Position numbers and translations under genes: made by a program. From Nocardia asteroides (GTDB lineage Bacteria > Actinomycetota > Actinomycetes > Mycobacteriales > Mycobacteriaceae), in the NCBI RefSeq assembly GCF_021183625.1, contig NZ_CP089214.1, forward strand, positions 4,774,001-4,838,000: DNA of 64,000 nt, in the 5' to 3' direction. This document shows positions 50,759 through 58,542 of the stretch, in pieces (the first letter of the stretch is position 1; each line of letters begins with the position of its first letter). The notes under the pieces are model-generated. The model was given only the letters and a program-made list of their open reading frames with translations. It was not told where the DNA came from and made no database searches.

Positions 50759-51178
50759 ATGGCTAAGACCAGTGCAAGCCAGGAGAAGAAGCAGGCCAAG
50801 CGGATTCCGCTGGGCAAGGACGCCTCCACCCGGCGTCGTCTCTCGAAGACCCGCCGCCACTTCCGGCTGCGCAAGAAGCTCGCGGGCACCACGGAGCGCC
50901 CGCGCCTGATCGTGCACCGCTCCGCGCGGCACCTGCACGTGCAGCTGGTGGACGACTCGAGCGGCAAGACCATCGCGTCGGCCTCGACCATCGAGGCGGA
51001 CGTGCGCGGCCTGGACGGCGACAAGACCGCCAAGGGCGTGAAGGTCGGTCAGCTGATCGCGGAGCGCGCGAAGGCAGCCGGCGTCGACGCCGTGGTCTTC
51101 GACCGTGGCGGCCACGACTACCACGGCCGGATCGCCGCGCTCGCGGATGCCGCTCGTGAAGGCGGGTTGAAATTCTGA
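50759..51178 (+). CDS. rplR: 50S ribosomal protein L18
   Basis: A 139-aa L18, the 5S-rRNA-binding protein, with RPRLIVHRSARHLHVQLVDD and the C-terminal FDRGGHDYHGRIAALADAAR signature. ATG 50759 is preferred; an in-frame GTG two codons upstream overlaps the rplF stop and cannot be excluded. Confidence 0.97.
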   Translation: MAKTSASQEKKQAKRIPLGKDASTRRRLSKTRRHFRLRKKLAGTTERPRLIVHRSARHLHVQLVDDSSGKTIASASTIEADVRGLDGDKTAKGVKVGQLIAERAKAAGVDAVVFDRGGHDYHGRIAALADAAREGGLKF

Positions 51179-51209
51179 TGATGATGATCGCAAACGGAAG
51201 GAACGTCTG

Positions 51210-51878
51210 ATGCCGGGACGTCAGCGGGGTCACGGCGGAAACGGACCCGCCGGACAGAACAACAGTGGTAGTGGCGGCCCCGAGGGCGGGCGCGACAACC
51301 GCAGGGGCGGCGGCAACGACCGCCGCGGCGACCGGCGGGACAATGCCGCCGAGAAGAACCAGCTCGAGCGGGTTGTCGCGATCAACCGCGTCTCCAAGGT
51401 CGTGAAGGGTGGTCGTCGCTTCAGCTTCACCGCCCTGGTGATCGTCGGCGACGGCAACGGACTGGTCGGCGTCGGCTACGGCAAGGCCAAGGAAGTTCCC
51501 GCGGCCATCCAGAAGGGCGTCGAGGAGGCTCGCAAGAGCTTCTTCCGCGTTCCGATGATCGGCTCCACCATCGTGCACCCGGTGCAGGGCGAGGCGGCGG
51601 CCGGTGTGGTCATGCTGCGTCCGGCCTCCCCCGGTACCGGTGTGATCGCCGGTGGCGCCGCGCGCGCCGTGCTGGAGTGCGCGGGCATCCACGACATCCT
51701 GGCGAAGTCGCTCGGTAGCGACAACGCGATCAACGTCGTGCACGCGACGGTCGAGGCCCTCAAGCAGCTGCAGCGCCCCGAAGAGGTCGCGGCCCGTCGT
51801 GGCCTGCCGCTCGAGGACGTCGCACCGGCGGGCATGCTGCGTGCGCGCGCCCAAGCAGCGACGGGAGGTGCCAGGTAA
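51210..51878 (+). CDS. rpsE: 30S ribosomal protein S5
   Basis: A 222-aa S5 with the S5 signature GNGLVGVGYGKAKEVPAAI and the C-terminal domain (AVLECAGIHDILAKSLGS). An extra N-terminal tail of about 50 residues rich in Gly, Asn and Arg (NRRGGGNDRRGDRRDN) precedes the conserved core, as in other actinobacteria. GGAAGGAA lies 6 bp before ATG 51210. Confidence 0.98.
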   Translation: MPGRQRGHGGNGPAGQNNSGSGGPEGGRDNRRGGGNDRRGDRRDNAAEKNQLERVVAINRVSKVVKGGRRFSFTALVIVGDGNGLVGVGYGKAKEVPAAIQKGVEEARKSFFRVPMIGSTIVHPVQGEAAAGVVMLRPASPGTGVIAGGAARAVLECAGIHDILAKSLGSDNAINVVHATVEALKQLQRPEEVAARRGLPLEDVAPAGMLRARAQAATGGAR

Positions 51879-52072
51879 TGGCAGATCTCAAGGTGACCCA
51901 GATCAAGTCGTCGATCGGGGCCAAGCAGAACCAGCGTGACAGCCTGCGCACCCTCGGCCTGCGCGGCATCCGCAAGCAGGTCGTCCGACCGGACAGCCCG
52001 GAGAACCGCGGTCTGATCAACGTCGTGCGCCACCTCGTCACGGTCGAGGAAGTCGAGGAGGGCTCGCGATGA
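51878..52072 (+). CDS. rpmD: 50S ribosomal protein L30
   Basis: A 64-aa L30 (KVTQIKSSIGAKQNQRDSLR, then VRHLVTVEEVEE). ATG 51878 overlaps the TAA of rpsE by one base and the stop overlaps rplO by 4 bp, so the three genes are coupled. Confidence 0.98.
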   Translation: MADLKVTQIKSSIGAKQNQRDSLRTLGLRGIRKQVVRPDSPENRGLINVVRHLVTVEEVEEGSR

Positions 52073-52512
52073 CCATCAAACTGCATCACCTGCGCCCCGC
52101 GCCGGGTGAGAAGACCGCCAAGACCCGCGTTGGTCGCGGTGAGGGCTCGAAGGGCAAGACCGCGGGCCGCGGCACCAAGGGCACGAAGGCGCGCAAGAAC
52201 GTCCCCGCGGCGTTCGAGGGCGGCCAGATGCCGATCCACATGCGGCTGCCGAAGCTCAAGGGCTTCACCAACCCGTTCCGCACCGAGTACCAGGTGGTGA
52301 ACGTGGGCCGCATCGCCGAGCTCTTCCCCGAGGGCGGCGAGATCGGCAAGGCCGAGCTGGTGGCTGCGGGCGCTGTCCGCAAGAAGCAGCTGGTCAAGGT
52401 CCTCGGCGACGGCGAGATCTCGGTCGCGGTCCAGGTGACCGCCGACAAGGTGACCGGCGCCGCCAAGGAGAAGATCACCGCGGCCGGAGGGTCGGTCACC
52501 GAGCTCGGCTGA
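52069..52512 (+). CDS. rplO: 50S ribosomal protein L15
   Basis: A 147-aa L15 with the N-terminal basic Gly/Lys-rich region (RVGRGEGSKGKTAGRGTKG) and a C-terminal globular domain (AGGSVTELG at the end). Full length. It is the last gene before a hairpin terminator that separates it from secY. Confidence 0.98.
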   Translation: MTIKLHHLRPAPGEKTAKTRVGRGEGSKGKTAGRGTKGTKARKNVPAAFEGGQMPIHMRLPKLKGFTNPFRTEYQVVNVGRIAELFPEGGEIGKAELVAAGAVRKKQLVKVLGDGEISVAVQVTADKVTGAAKEKITAAGGSVTELG

Positions 52513-52529
52513 CGACCGCTCTGCACCCG

Positions 52530-52566
52530 GTGGCACCGGACGAGTGAATGGCTCGTCCGGTGCCAC
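52530..52566 (+). terminator. Hairpin terminator between rplO and secY
   Basis: GTGGCACCGGACGAG (52530-52544) and CTCGTCCGGTGCCAC (52552-52566) form a perfect 15-bp stem with a 7-nt loop, 18 bp after the rplO stop. A weak T run (TGTTAG) follows. It suggests secY-adk-map has its own promoter; TAGAGT at 52570-52575 and a TTGTCTG stretch resembling the ribosomal leaders lie just after it. Confidence 0.85.
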
Positions 52567-52676
52567 TGTTAGAGTTCAGTAGTTGTCTGCCAAAGCCGTC
52601 ATGGGGCTCGGCGTCTCCGAAGTAGGACACCGCTGGAACATCCATGGCACACCCGTGTCGTTCGCCAGGAGGATCT

Positions 52677-54005
52677 GTGCTTTCCGCCTTCGTATCGGCC
52701 TTCCGGACTCCGGACTTGCGGCGGAAGATTCTCTTCACGCTGGGGCTGATCGCGCTGTACCGGATCGGTGCGGCGCTGCCGTCGCCTGGCGTCGACTACC
52801 GGGCGGTGCAGGAATGTATCGACCTGGTCTCCGGCGGTGACAACGCGGGTATCTACCAGCTGATCAACCTGTTCTCCGGCGGCGCGCTGCTGCAGCTGTC
52901 GGTGTTCGCGATCGGCATCATGCCGTACATCACGGCGAGCATCATCATCCAGCTGCTCCAGGTCGTGATTCCCCGTTTCGAGGAATTGCGCAAGGAGGGG
53001 CAGTCCGGGCAGACCAAGCTGACCCAGTACACCAGGTACCTGTCGATCGCCCTGGCGATTCTGCAGGCCACCGGCCTGGTGGCGCTGGCGGCGCGCGGTC
53101 AGCTGCTGCAGGGCTGCCAGCAGGACATCCTGGCCGACACCGGCATCTTCGGCATGATCACCATCGTCGTCGTCATGACGGCGGGTGCCGCGCTGGTGAT
53201 GTGGTTCGGTGAGCAGATCACCGAGCGCGGCGTCGGCAACGGCATGTCGCTGCTGATCTTCGCGGGCATCGCCGCCCGCATCCCGTCCGAGGGCAAGGGC
53301 ATCCTGGACAGCCGCGGCGGAATCGTCTTCGCCCTGGTCTGTGTGGCCGCGCTGGCCATCATCGTCGCGGTGATCTTCGTCGAGCAGGGGCAGCGCCGGA
53401 TTCCGGTGCAGTATGCCAAGCGGGTCGTCGGCCGCAAGATGTACGGCGGCTCGTCGACCTACCTGCCGCTCAAGGTCAACCAGGCCGGCGTCATCCCGGT
53501 GATCTTCGCCTCGTCGCTGCTCTACCTCCCGAACCTCATCGCTCAGCTCACGGGCTCGACGAACGCGACCGACCCGAGCTGGTGGCAGGAGTTCATCCAG
53601 AAGTACCTGGTCAACCCGAGCAGCCCGGTGTACATCGGGATCTACTTCGCGCTGATCGTCTTCTTCACCTACTTCTACGTGGCCATCACCTTCAACCCGG
53701 AGGAGCGAGCCGACGAGATGAAGAAGTTCGGTGGCTTCATCCCTGGCTACCGCCCGGGCAAGCCGACCGCCGACTACCTCCAGTTCGTCCTGAGCCGGAT
53801 CACCCTCCCCGGCTCGATCTATCTCGGCCTGGTCGCCGTGCTGCCCAACCTCTTCCTGCAGATCGGCAACTCCGGCGGTAGTGCCATGCAGAACCTTCCG
53901 TTCGGCGGTACCGCGGTGCTGATCATGGTGAGCGTCGGTCTCGACACGGTGAAGCAGATCGAGAGCCAGCTGATGAATCGCAATTACGAAGGGTTCCTGA
54001 AGTGA
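52677..54005 (+). CDS. secY: SecY, preprotein translocase channel subunit
   Basis: A 442-aa membrane protein, normal length, with ten hydrophobic segments, the SecY signatures GRIGAALPSPGVD-like N-terminal loop (YRIGAALPSPGVDY) and GIMPYITASIIIQLL, and the cytosolic loop RRIPVQYAKRVVGRKMYGG. GTG 52677 is chosen because CCAGGAGG lies 5 bp upstream; an in-frame ATG 33 bp upstream has no such site. Stop overlaps adk by 4 bp. Confidence 0.98.
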   Translation: MLSAFVSAFRTPDLRRKILFTLGLIALYRIGAALPSPGVDYRAVQECIDLVSGGDNAGIYQLINLFSGGALLQLSVFAIGIMPYITASIIIQLLQVVIPRFEELRKEGQSGQTKLTQYTRYLSIALAILQATGLVALAARGQLLQGCQQDILADTGIFGMITIVVVMTAGAALVMWFGEQITERGVGNGMSLLIFAGIAARIPSEGKGILDSRGGIVFALVCVAALAIIVAVIFVEQGQRRIPVQYAKRVVGRKMYGGSSTYLPLKVNQAGVIPVIFASSLLYLPNLIAQLTGSTNATDPSWWQEFIQKYLVNPSSPVYIGIYFALIVFFTYFYVAITFNPEERADEMKKFGGFIPGYRPGKPTADYLQFVLSRITLPGSIYLGLVAVLPNLFLQIGNSGGSAMQNLPFGGTAVLIMVSVGLDTVKQIESQLMNRNYEGFLK

Positions 54006-54553
54006 GAGTTGTACTGCTCGGTCCGCCGGGTGCCGGCAAGGGCACTCAGGCCGTCCTGCTGTCCGAGAAGCTGGGCGTTCCGCACATCTCCACCGGGGAT
54101 CTGTTCCGCGCCAACATCGGTCAGCAGACCCCGCTCGGCCGCGAGGCGCAGAAGTACATGGACGCCGGCGATCTGGTGCCGAGCGACGTGACCAACCGCA
54201 TGGTCGAGGCGCGCGTCGCCGAGCCGGACGCCGCGAACGGCTTCGTGCTCGACGGCTACCCCCGCACCGTCGACCAGGCCGACGCGCTGGAGAAGATCCT
54301 GCGCGAGCTGGACACCAGGCTGGACGCGGTGCTCTGCTTCGTCGTCTCCGAGGACACCGTGGTGCAGCGCATGCTGGCCCGCGGCCGCAGCGACGACAAC
54401 GAGGACGTCATCCGCAACCGGCTCCGGGTCTACCGCGACGAGACCGAGCCGCTGCTGCAGCACTACGACGGCCTCGTGGTGACGGTGGACGGCGTCGGCG
54501 AGGTGAACGACGTGAACGGCCGAGCGCTGCGCGCCCTCGGCGTCAACCACTGA
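54002..54553 (+). CDS. adk: Adenylate kinase, short type without LID domain
   Basis: A 183-aa adenylate kinase with P-loop GPPGAGKGTQ (residues 7-16), STGDLFRANI, and DGYPRT. The short length and absence of a zinc/LID insertion match the mycobacterial enzyme (181 aa). It interconverts ATP, ADP and AMP. GTG 54002 overlaps the secY stop and its own stop overlaps map by one base. Confidence 0.98.
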   Translation: MRVVLLGPPGAGKGTQAVLLSEKLGVPHISTGDLFRANIGQQTPLGREAQKYMDAGDLVPSDVTNRMVEARVAEPDAANGFVLDGYPRTVDQADALEKILRELDTRLDAVLCFVVSEDTVVQRMLARGRSDDNEDVIRNRLRVYRDETEPLLQHYDGLVVTVDGVGEVNDVNGRALRALGVNH

Positions 54554-55353
54554 TGGTCTTCGGCCGCAAGAGCAAGAAGGTCGTCCCGTTCCGGACGGCG
54601 GGTGAGCTGGACGCCATGGCCGCGGCGGGCGCCGTCGTCGGGCGGGCGCTGGTCGCGGTGCGTGAGGCCGCCAAGCCCGGCGTCTCCACCCTGGAGCTGG
54701 ACGCCGTCGCCGAGCAGGTGATCCGGGAGGCCGGGGCGGTGCCCTCGTTCAAGGGGTACCACGGCTTCCCCGGCTCCATCTGCTCCTCGGTGAACGACCG
54801 CGTGGTGCACGGCATCCCGACCGCCGAGGAGATCCTCGCCGACGGCGACCTGGTCTCGATCGACTGCGGCGCCATCCTGGACGGCTGGCACGGCGACTCC
54901 GCCTGGACCTTCGGCATCGGCGCCGTGAGCGAAGCGGACGAGCTGCTGAGCGCGGCGACCAGGCTCTCGATGGAGGCCGGGATCGCCGCCATGCTGCCGG
55001 AGCACCGGCTCACCGACATCTCGCACGCCATCGAGCTCGGCACCCGCGCCGCCGAGGTCGCGCACGGCCGCGAGTACGGGATCGTCGACGGCTACGGCGG
55101 CCACGGCATCGGCCGCGAGATGCACCTCGACCCGTTCCTGCCGAACGAGGGCGAGCCGGGCCGCGGCCCGCGCCTGGTGATCGGCTCGGTGCTCGCCATC
55201 GAGCCCATGCTCACCCTCGGCACCACCGAGACCACGGTGCTCGGTGACGACTGGACCGTGGTAACCGCCGACGGCACCCGCGCCGCGCACTGGGAGCACA
55301 CCGTCGCGGTCACCGAGGACGGGCCGCGCATCCTCACCCCGCGCCCCGAATAG
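54553..55353 (+). CDS. map: Type I methionine aminopeptidase
   Basis: A 266-aa pita-bread-fold metallopeptidase. Metal ligands are visible as Asp in SIDCGAI, Asp in WHGDSAWTF, His in GYGGHGIG, Glu in AIEPMLTL and Glu in HWEHTVAV. It removes N-terminal Met from nascent proteins. It is the last gene of secY-adk-map and ends 51 bp before the convergent dtd. Confidence 0.97.
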   Translation: MVFGRKSKKVVPFRTAGELDAMAAAGAVVGRALVAVREAAKPGVSTLELDAVAEQVIREAGAVPSFKGYHGFPGSICSSVNDRVVHGIPTAEEILADGDLVSIDCGAILDGWHGDSAWTFGIGAVSEADELLSAATRLSMEAGIAAMLPEHRLTDISHAIELGTRAAEVAHGREYGIVDGYGGHGIGREMHLDPFLPNEGEPGRGPRLVIGSVLAIEPMLTLGTTETTVLGDDWTVVTADGTRAAHWEHTVAVTEDGPRILTPRPE

Positions 55354-55366
55354 CCGCGGTGGAACG

Positions 55367-55392
55367 GGTGCGCGACCGCGCCGACGCGCACC
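55367..55392. terminator. Hairpin between convergent map and dtd
   Basis: GGTGCGCG (55367-55374) pairs with CGCGCACC (55385-55392) around a 10-nt loop. It sits in the 51-bp gap between the two converging genes, so it may end both transcripts. There is no T-run. Confidence 0.5.
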
Positions 55393-55404
55393 GCGAAGCC
55401 TGAC

Positions 55405-55836
55405 TCAGCTCTCCAGCAGCAGCGTGACCGGGCCGTCGTTGACGAGCTCCACCCGCATGTGCGCGCCGAAGCGCCCGGTCTCGACGGTGGCGCCGAGCCC
55501 CCGCAGCGCCGCGGCGAACGCCTCGACCAGCGGCTCGGCCACCGGCCCCGGCGCGGCGGCGGCCCAGGAGGGGCGCCTGCCCTTCGCGGTGTCGGCGTAC
55601 AGCGTGAATTGGCTGACCACCAGGATGGGGGCGCCGGTGTCGGCGGCGGAGCGCTCCCCGGTCAGGATGCGCAGCCGCCACAGCTTCGCGGCCATGGCCG
55701 CGGCGTCGGCGGCGGAATCACCGTGCGTGATCCCGACCAGCGCGACCAGCCCCTGGTCGGCGGGGTCGATCCGGCCGACCGTCGCGCCGTCCACCGTGAC
55801 GGCGGCACCGCGCACCCGCTGCACCAGCACTCGCAT
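55405..55836 (-). CDS. dtd: D-aminoacyl-tRNA deacylase
   Basis: A 143-aa DTD with the N-terminal MRVLVQRV, the catalytic motif SQFTLYAD (near 75) and the Gly-Pro motif NDGPVT near the C-terminus, which together form the D-amino-acid-selective site. It hydrolyses D-aminoacyl-tRNA, preventing D-residue misincorporation. It shares a 12-bp gap with the next minus-strand gene. Confidence 0.97.
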   Translation of the reverse strand: MRVLVQRVRGAAVTVDGATVGRIDPADQGLVALVGITHGDSAADAAAMAAKLWRLRILTGERSAADTGAPILVVSQFTLYADTAKGRRPSWAAAAPGPVAEPLVEAFAAALRGLGATVETGRFGAHMRVELVNDGPVTLLLES

Positions 55837-55848
55837 GCGGTGATGGTG

Positions 55849-57345
55849 TCACGCGGAGCGGAAGAACAGCACATCCTCGCCGTACTCGGCGAGCGCCCGC
55901 GCCTCGGCGGCCTGCCGGATCCCGCTGCTCGGCAGCTCGGTCAGTTTGGCGAACATGCCGATATTGCCGAACGCGGCGCGCACCTGGGTCTCCGAGGCGT
56001 AATCGGCGCCGTAGTCGGCGAGCACCGCGAAGTCGAGCGGGGCCAGCGGGGTGTCGAGCGTGACGGCGCCCGCGGGCCTGCCGAGCGCGGCGTACTGGGT
56101 CGGCACGCCGTCCTGGTACCAGCACAGCTCGTAGGACATCTGCTCGGTCGCGGTCACGCTGAGCACCGGCCAGCGTTCGGCCAGCCGCAGCGCCAGCGGG
56201 TGGCTCCCGGCCGGCGCGACCTCCCAGGCCAGGCTCTTCACCGCCACCCAGCTGCCCGAGCCGCGCTCGATCAGCACCACGTCGTCGCCGAGCACCGTCG
56301 CGGCGTTGAGCTCCGGCGCGGGGACCGACCAGTGCTTCTCGTGCACGCCCAGGTAGTTGGAGCTCTGCACCAGGCGGGCGCCGTCGGCCTCGTAGGCGGC
56401 GAGCACCGCGGCCCGCACCTGCTTGACCGCGTCCGGCGCCGAGCAGCGCACGCTCAGCGCGCCGAAGCTGGTGGCGATCTCCATCGGCCGCGACGGCTGG
56501 TCCGGCATCGCCCCGGCCGCCAGCGGTTTCAGCCCGACCAGCGCCAGCTTCCAGTTGATCTCCTCGATCGTCGCGAGGTCGCCCGCGCTCTGGTAGAGGA
56601 TCTGCTGCTGGGTGAGTCTGCCCGCGCCCTGCAGGGTGCGGCAGTCGAGCTTGGTGAGCGCGGCGAGCGTTTTGGCGGTGAGATCCAGGTCGGCGATCTT
56701 GATCTCGCGCAGCTGCTTGGTCATCTCCGGAGTGGTCCAGGAGGAGTAGCGCTCCCGGTAGGTGGAGAGCGCCTGCTTGCGCTGCCTGCCGATGGTGAGC
56801 GTGCGGAGCAGGGTGTTCAGCGCGGCGAGGTACTTGGTGGCCTGCGCGGGGTCGGCGGCGAAGAGCCCGGCCCGGATGCGGGTGGCGTCCTCGTTGGCCG
56901 CCACCGCGGTGGCCGGATCCAGCCGGAGCAGCCAGACGCCGCACTTGGCGAGCGCGTCCGCGCACATGGCGGCGCCGTGCGGGTAGGTGTGCGCGACCCG
57001 GCGGTACACGTCGCAGGCCCGCCGGATGGTGGTGGTGGCGAGCTCCCGGTGCCCGACCGCGCGGGCGGCCTGGTCGAAAATGCGCAGCGCGTCCTGGATC
57101 TCACCGGCCAGCCGGGCGGAGACCAGCCCGGCGCCGAACCAGTGCAGCCGGATCTCGACGGCCTGCTGCGCGGGCTCCAGCGCCTCGGCGGTGCGGTCGC
57201 GCGGGCTGCCGTCGGTGCGGGTGGCGATCAGTCCCTTGGCGAGTTCGCAGAGCGAGGTGGCCAGCCGCAGTTCGGTCTCTGAGCTCCGGTCCACCGCGGC
57301 GCGGCGGGCGACGGACGCCTGGTACTCGAGTGCGTTCAGATCCAT
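55849..57345 (-). CDS. Hypothetical protein with helical (TPR-like) N-terminal half
   Basis: A 498-aa protein from ATG 57345 (GGCGGAATC upstream). Residues 1-250 are helical, with a repeated pattern of 30-40 residue helix pairs (for example AVEIRLHWFGAGLVSARLAG, then LAALNTLLRTLTIGRQR) suggesting tetratricopeptide-like packing. Residues 270-490 are more mixed, with a VLGDDVVLIERGSGSWVAVK stretch resembling beta-rich domains. I do not recognise a family. It has no signal peptide. It stands between dtd and the second ESX toxin locus, divergent from the latter, so it could be regulatory or housekeeping; nothing decides this. Confidence 0.7.
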   Translation of the reverse strand: MDLNALEYQASVARRAAVDRSSETELRLATSLCELAKGLIATRTDGSPRDRTAEALEPAQQAVEIRLHWFGAGLVSARLAGEIQDALRIFDQAARAVGHRELATTTIRRACDVYRRVAHTYPHGAAMCADALAKCGVWLLRLDPATAVAANEDATRIRAGLFAADPAQATKYLAALNTLLRTLTIGRQRKQALSTYRERYSSWTTPEMTKQLREIKIADLDLTAKTLAALTKLDCRTLQGAGRLTQQQILYQSAGDLATIEEINWKLALVGLKPLAAGAMPDQPSRPMEIATSFGALSVRCSAPDAVKQVRAAVLAAYEADGARLVQSSNYLGVHEKHWSVPAPELNAATVLGDDVVLIERGSGSWVAVKSLAWEVAPAGSHPLALRLAERWPVLSVTATEQMSYELCWYQDGVPTQYAALGRPAGAVTLDTPLAPLDFAVLADYGADYASETQVRAAFGNIGMFAKLTELPSSGIRQAAEARALAEYGEDVLFFRSA

Positions 57346-57688
57346 GATTCCGCCGAAACCCGCGATAGCACAGCAGACCTCCCTCGCGCTCGATGGCGCC
57401 GACCACGCCATCACCCCCGGCACCGGGGAGCGGACGACTGTGCAGAGTCTGCCACATCGCCCGGCTCGCCGTCGCATTCCGGCGCGGGCGGTGGCGCAGG
57501 TCGAATCGGGTGGCGGGCCGACCGGGGCCGGGCGCGTTTCACCCGGTCGCCGCATCCGGGTTGCCGCCACCGGCGGACCGGGTGAGAATCGACGTTAACG
57601 AAGGCGTAAGCGGCGGTTCGCATTCGGCTGTTAGGTTCCGGAAACGCGGCCGCTGCGGTCGTCGCTGTCGATGCGGGAGGGAACGGCA
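57346..57688. other. 343-bp divergent intergenic region
   Basis: No gene is supported here. The region separates two divergent genes and must hold both promoters. A possible forward -10 TAGGTT at about 57634 and the AT-poor GACGTTAACG palindrome at about 57590 are the only stretches that stand out. I cannot assign boxes with confidence. Confidence 0.4.
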
Positions 57689-58012
57689 ATGGCGGAGAAA
57701 CTCGAGTACGACGCCGACCTCTTCTACGCCGCGGCGGACGCCACCGGCCGCGCGCGCGATCGTGTCAACGGCATCATCTCCCGGCTGGTGTCGGCCGCCG
57801 ACGGGCGCGGCGCGCCCTGGGGTGCCGACACCATCGGCCAGAGCTTCGCCAACGGTCAGGACGGTACCGGCGGCTACCTGCTCTCCGCCACGAACCTGGT
57901 CACCGGTTCGCGGAATGTGGCGGGCTCGCTCGACTCCTTCTCGGCGGGTCAGCGCGAGAGCGCGCGGCTGCTGGAGCGGATGGAGCAGGGCAACGTCACC
58001 GGCTTAAGCTGA
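57689..58012 (+). CDS. WXG100-like small ESX protein, second toxin locus
   Basis: A 107-aa two-helix protein from ATG 57689 (GGGAGGG upstream). GRGAPWGADTIGQSFANG carries the Trp-x-x turn region of WXG100-like proteins, although the canonical WxG reads WGA. The C-terminal helix (GQRESARLLERMEQGN) is typical of ESX substrates. It is followed 14 bp later by the YbaB-like gene and is the likely partner of the giant protein. Confidence 0.75.
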   Translation: MAEKLEYDADLFYAAADATGRARDRVNGIISRLVSAADGRGAPWGADTIGQSFANGQDGTGGYLLSATNLVTGSRNVAGSLDSFSAGQRESARLLERMEQGNVTGLS

Positions 58013-58026
58013 CGACGGGCCAGGGG

Positions 58027-58524
58027 ATGACGAACGAACAGGCGAAGGCCGATCTGGCGAGCATCGTCGACGAGGTGCAGCAGCAGATGCGCACGATCGC
58101 GCGGGTGCAGCAGGCGCGCGCCGAGCTCACCGGCACCGGCACCGCGCGGGGCAAACGCGTCACTGTGACGGTGAACGCCGACAATGCCGTGATCGAGACC
58201 AAGTTCTCGGCCGACATCGCCGAGCTGGAGTACGCCGAGATCGCCAAGGCGGTCACCGAGGCGTCCCAGCGGGCGTGCGCGGAGGTCGCGGCGCGCACCG
58301 GGGAGCTGATGCAGCCGGTGCGCGAGCAACAGGCCCGGCTCCCCAAGCTCGCCGACCTCATCGAGGACATGCCGAACATGCAGGTTCCCGAGTCGGTCGC
58401 CGCCTCCACCGCCCCGCCGCGCGCGCCGGAGCGCCGGGACGCGGGAACCCGGGTGCCCGGCCCCGTCTTCGCCGAGCCCGATCGGGGCGAGCGCGCCGGC
58501 TCCGTCACCGACCAGAGCTGGTGA
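58027..58524 (+). CDS. YbaB/EbfC-like protein, second toxin locus
   Basis: A 165-aa protein with a YbaB-type core (KRVTVTVNADNAVIETKFSA, then helices to about 115) and a Pro/Arg-rich tail. It is the counterpart of the minus-strand YbaB-like protein at 45827. The order WXG100-YbaB-giant toxin here differs from YbaB-WXG100-giant toxin there, so the loci are related but rearranged. Confidence 0.75.
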   Translation: MTNEQAKADLASIVDEVQQQMRTIARVQQARAELTGTGTARGKRVTVTVNADNAVIETKFSADIAELEYAEIAKAVTEASQRACAEVAARTGELMQPVREQQARLPKLADLIEDMPNMQVPESVAASTAPPRAPERRDAGTRVPGPVFAEPDRGERAGSVTDQSW

Positions 58525-58542
58525 GCGCGGGGTAGCGCACAC

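Noticed and set aside
55459..57282. A 607-codon plus-strand frame opposite dtd and the 498-aa gene
   Set aside because: It is antisense to dtd, which is certain, and rich in Arg/Gly/His/Val with no domain.
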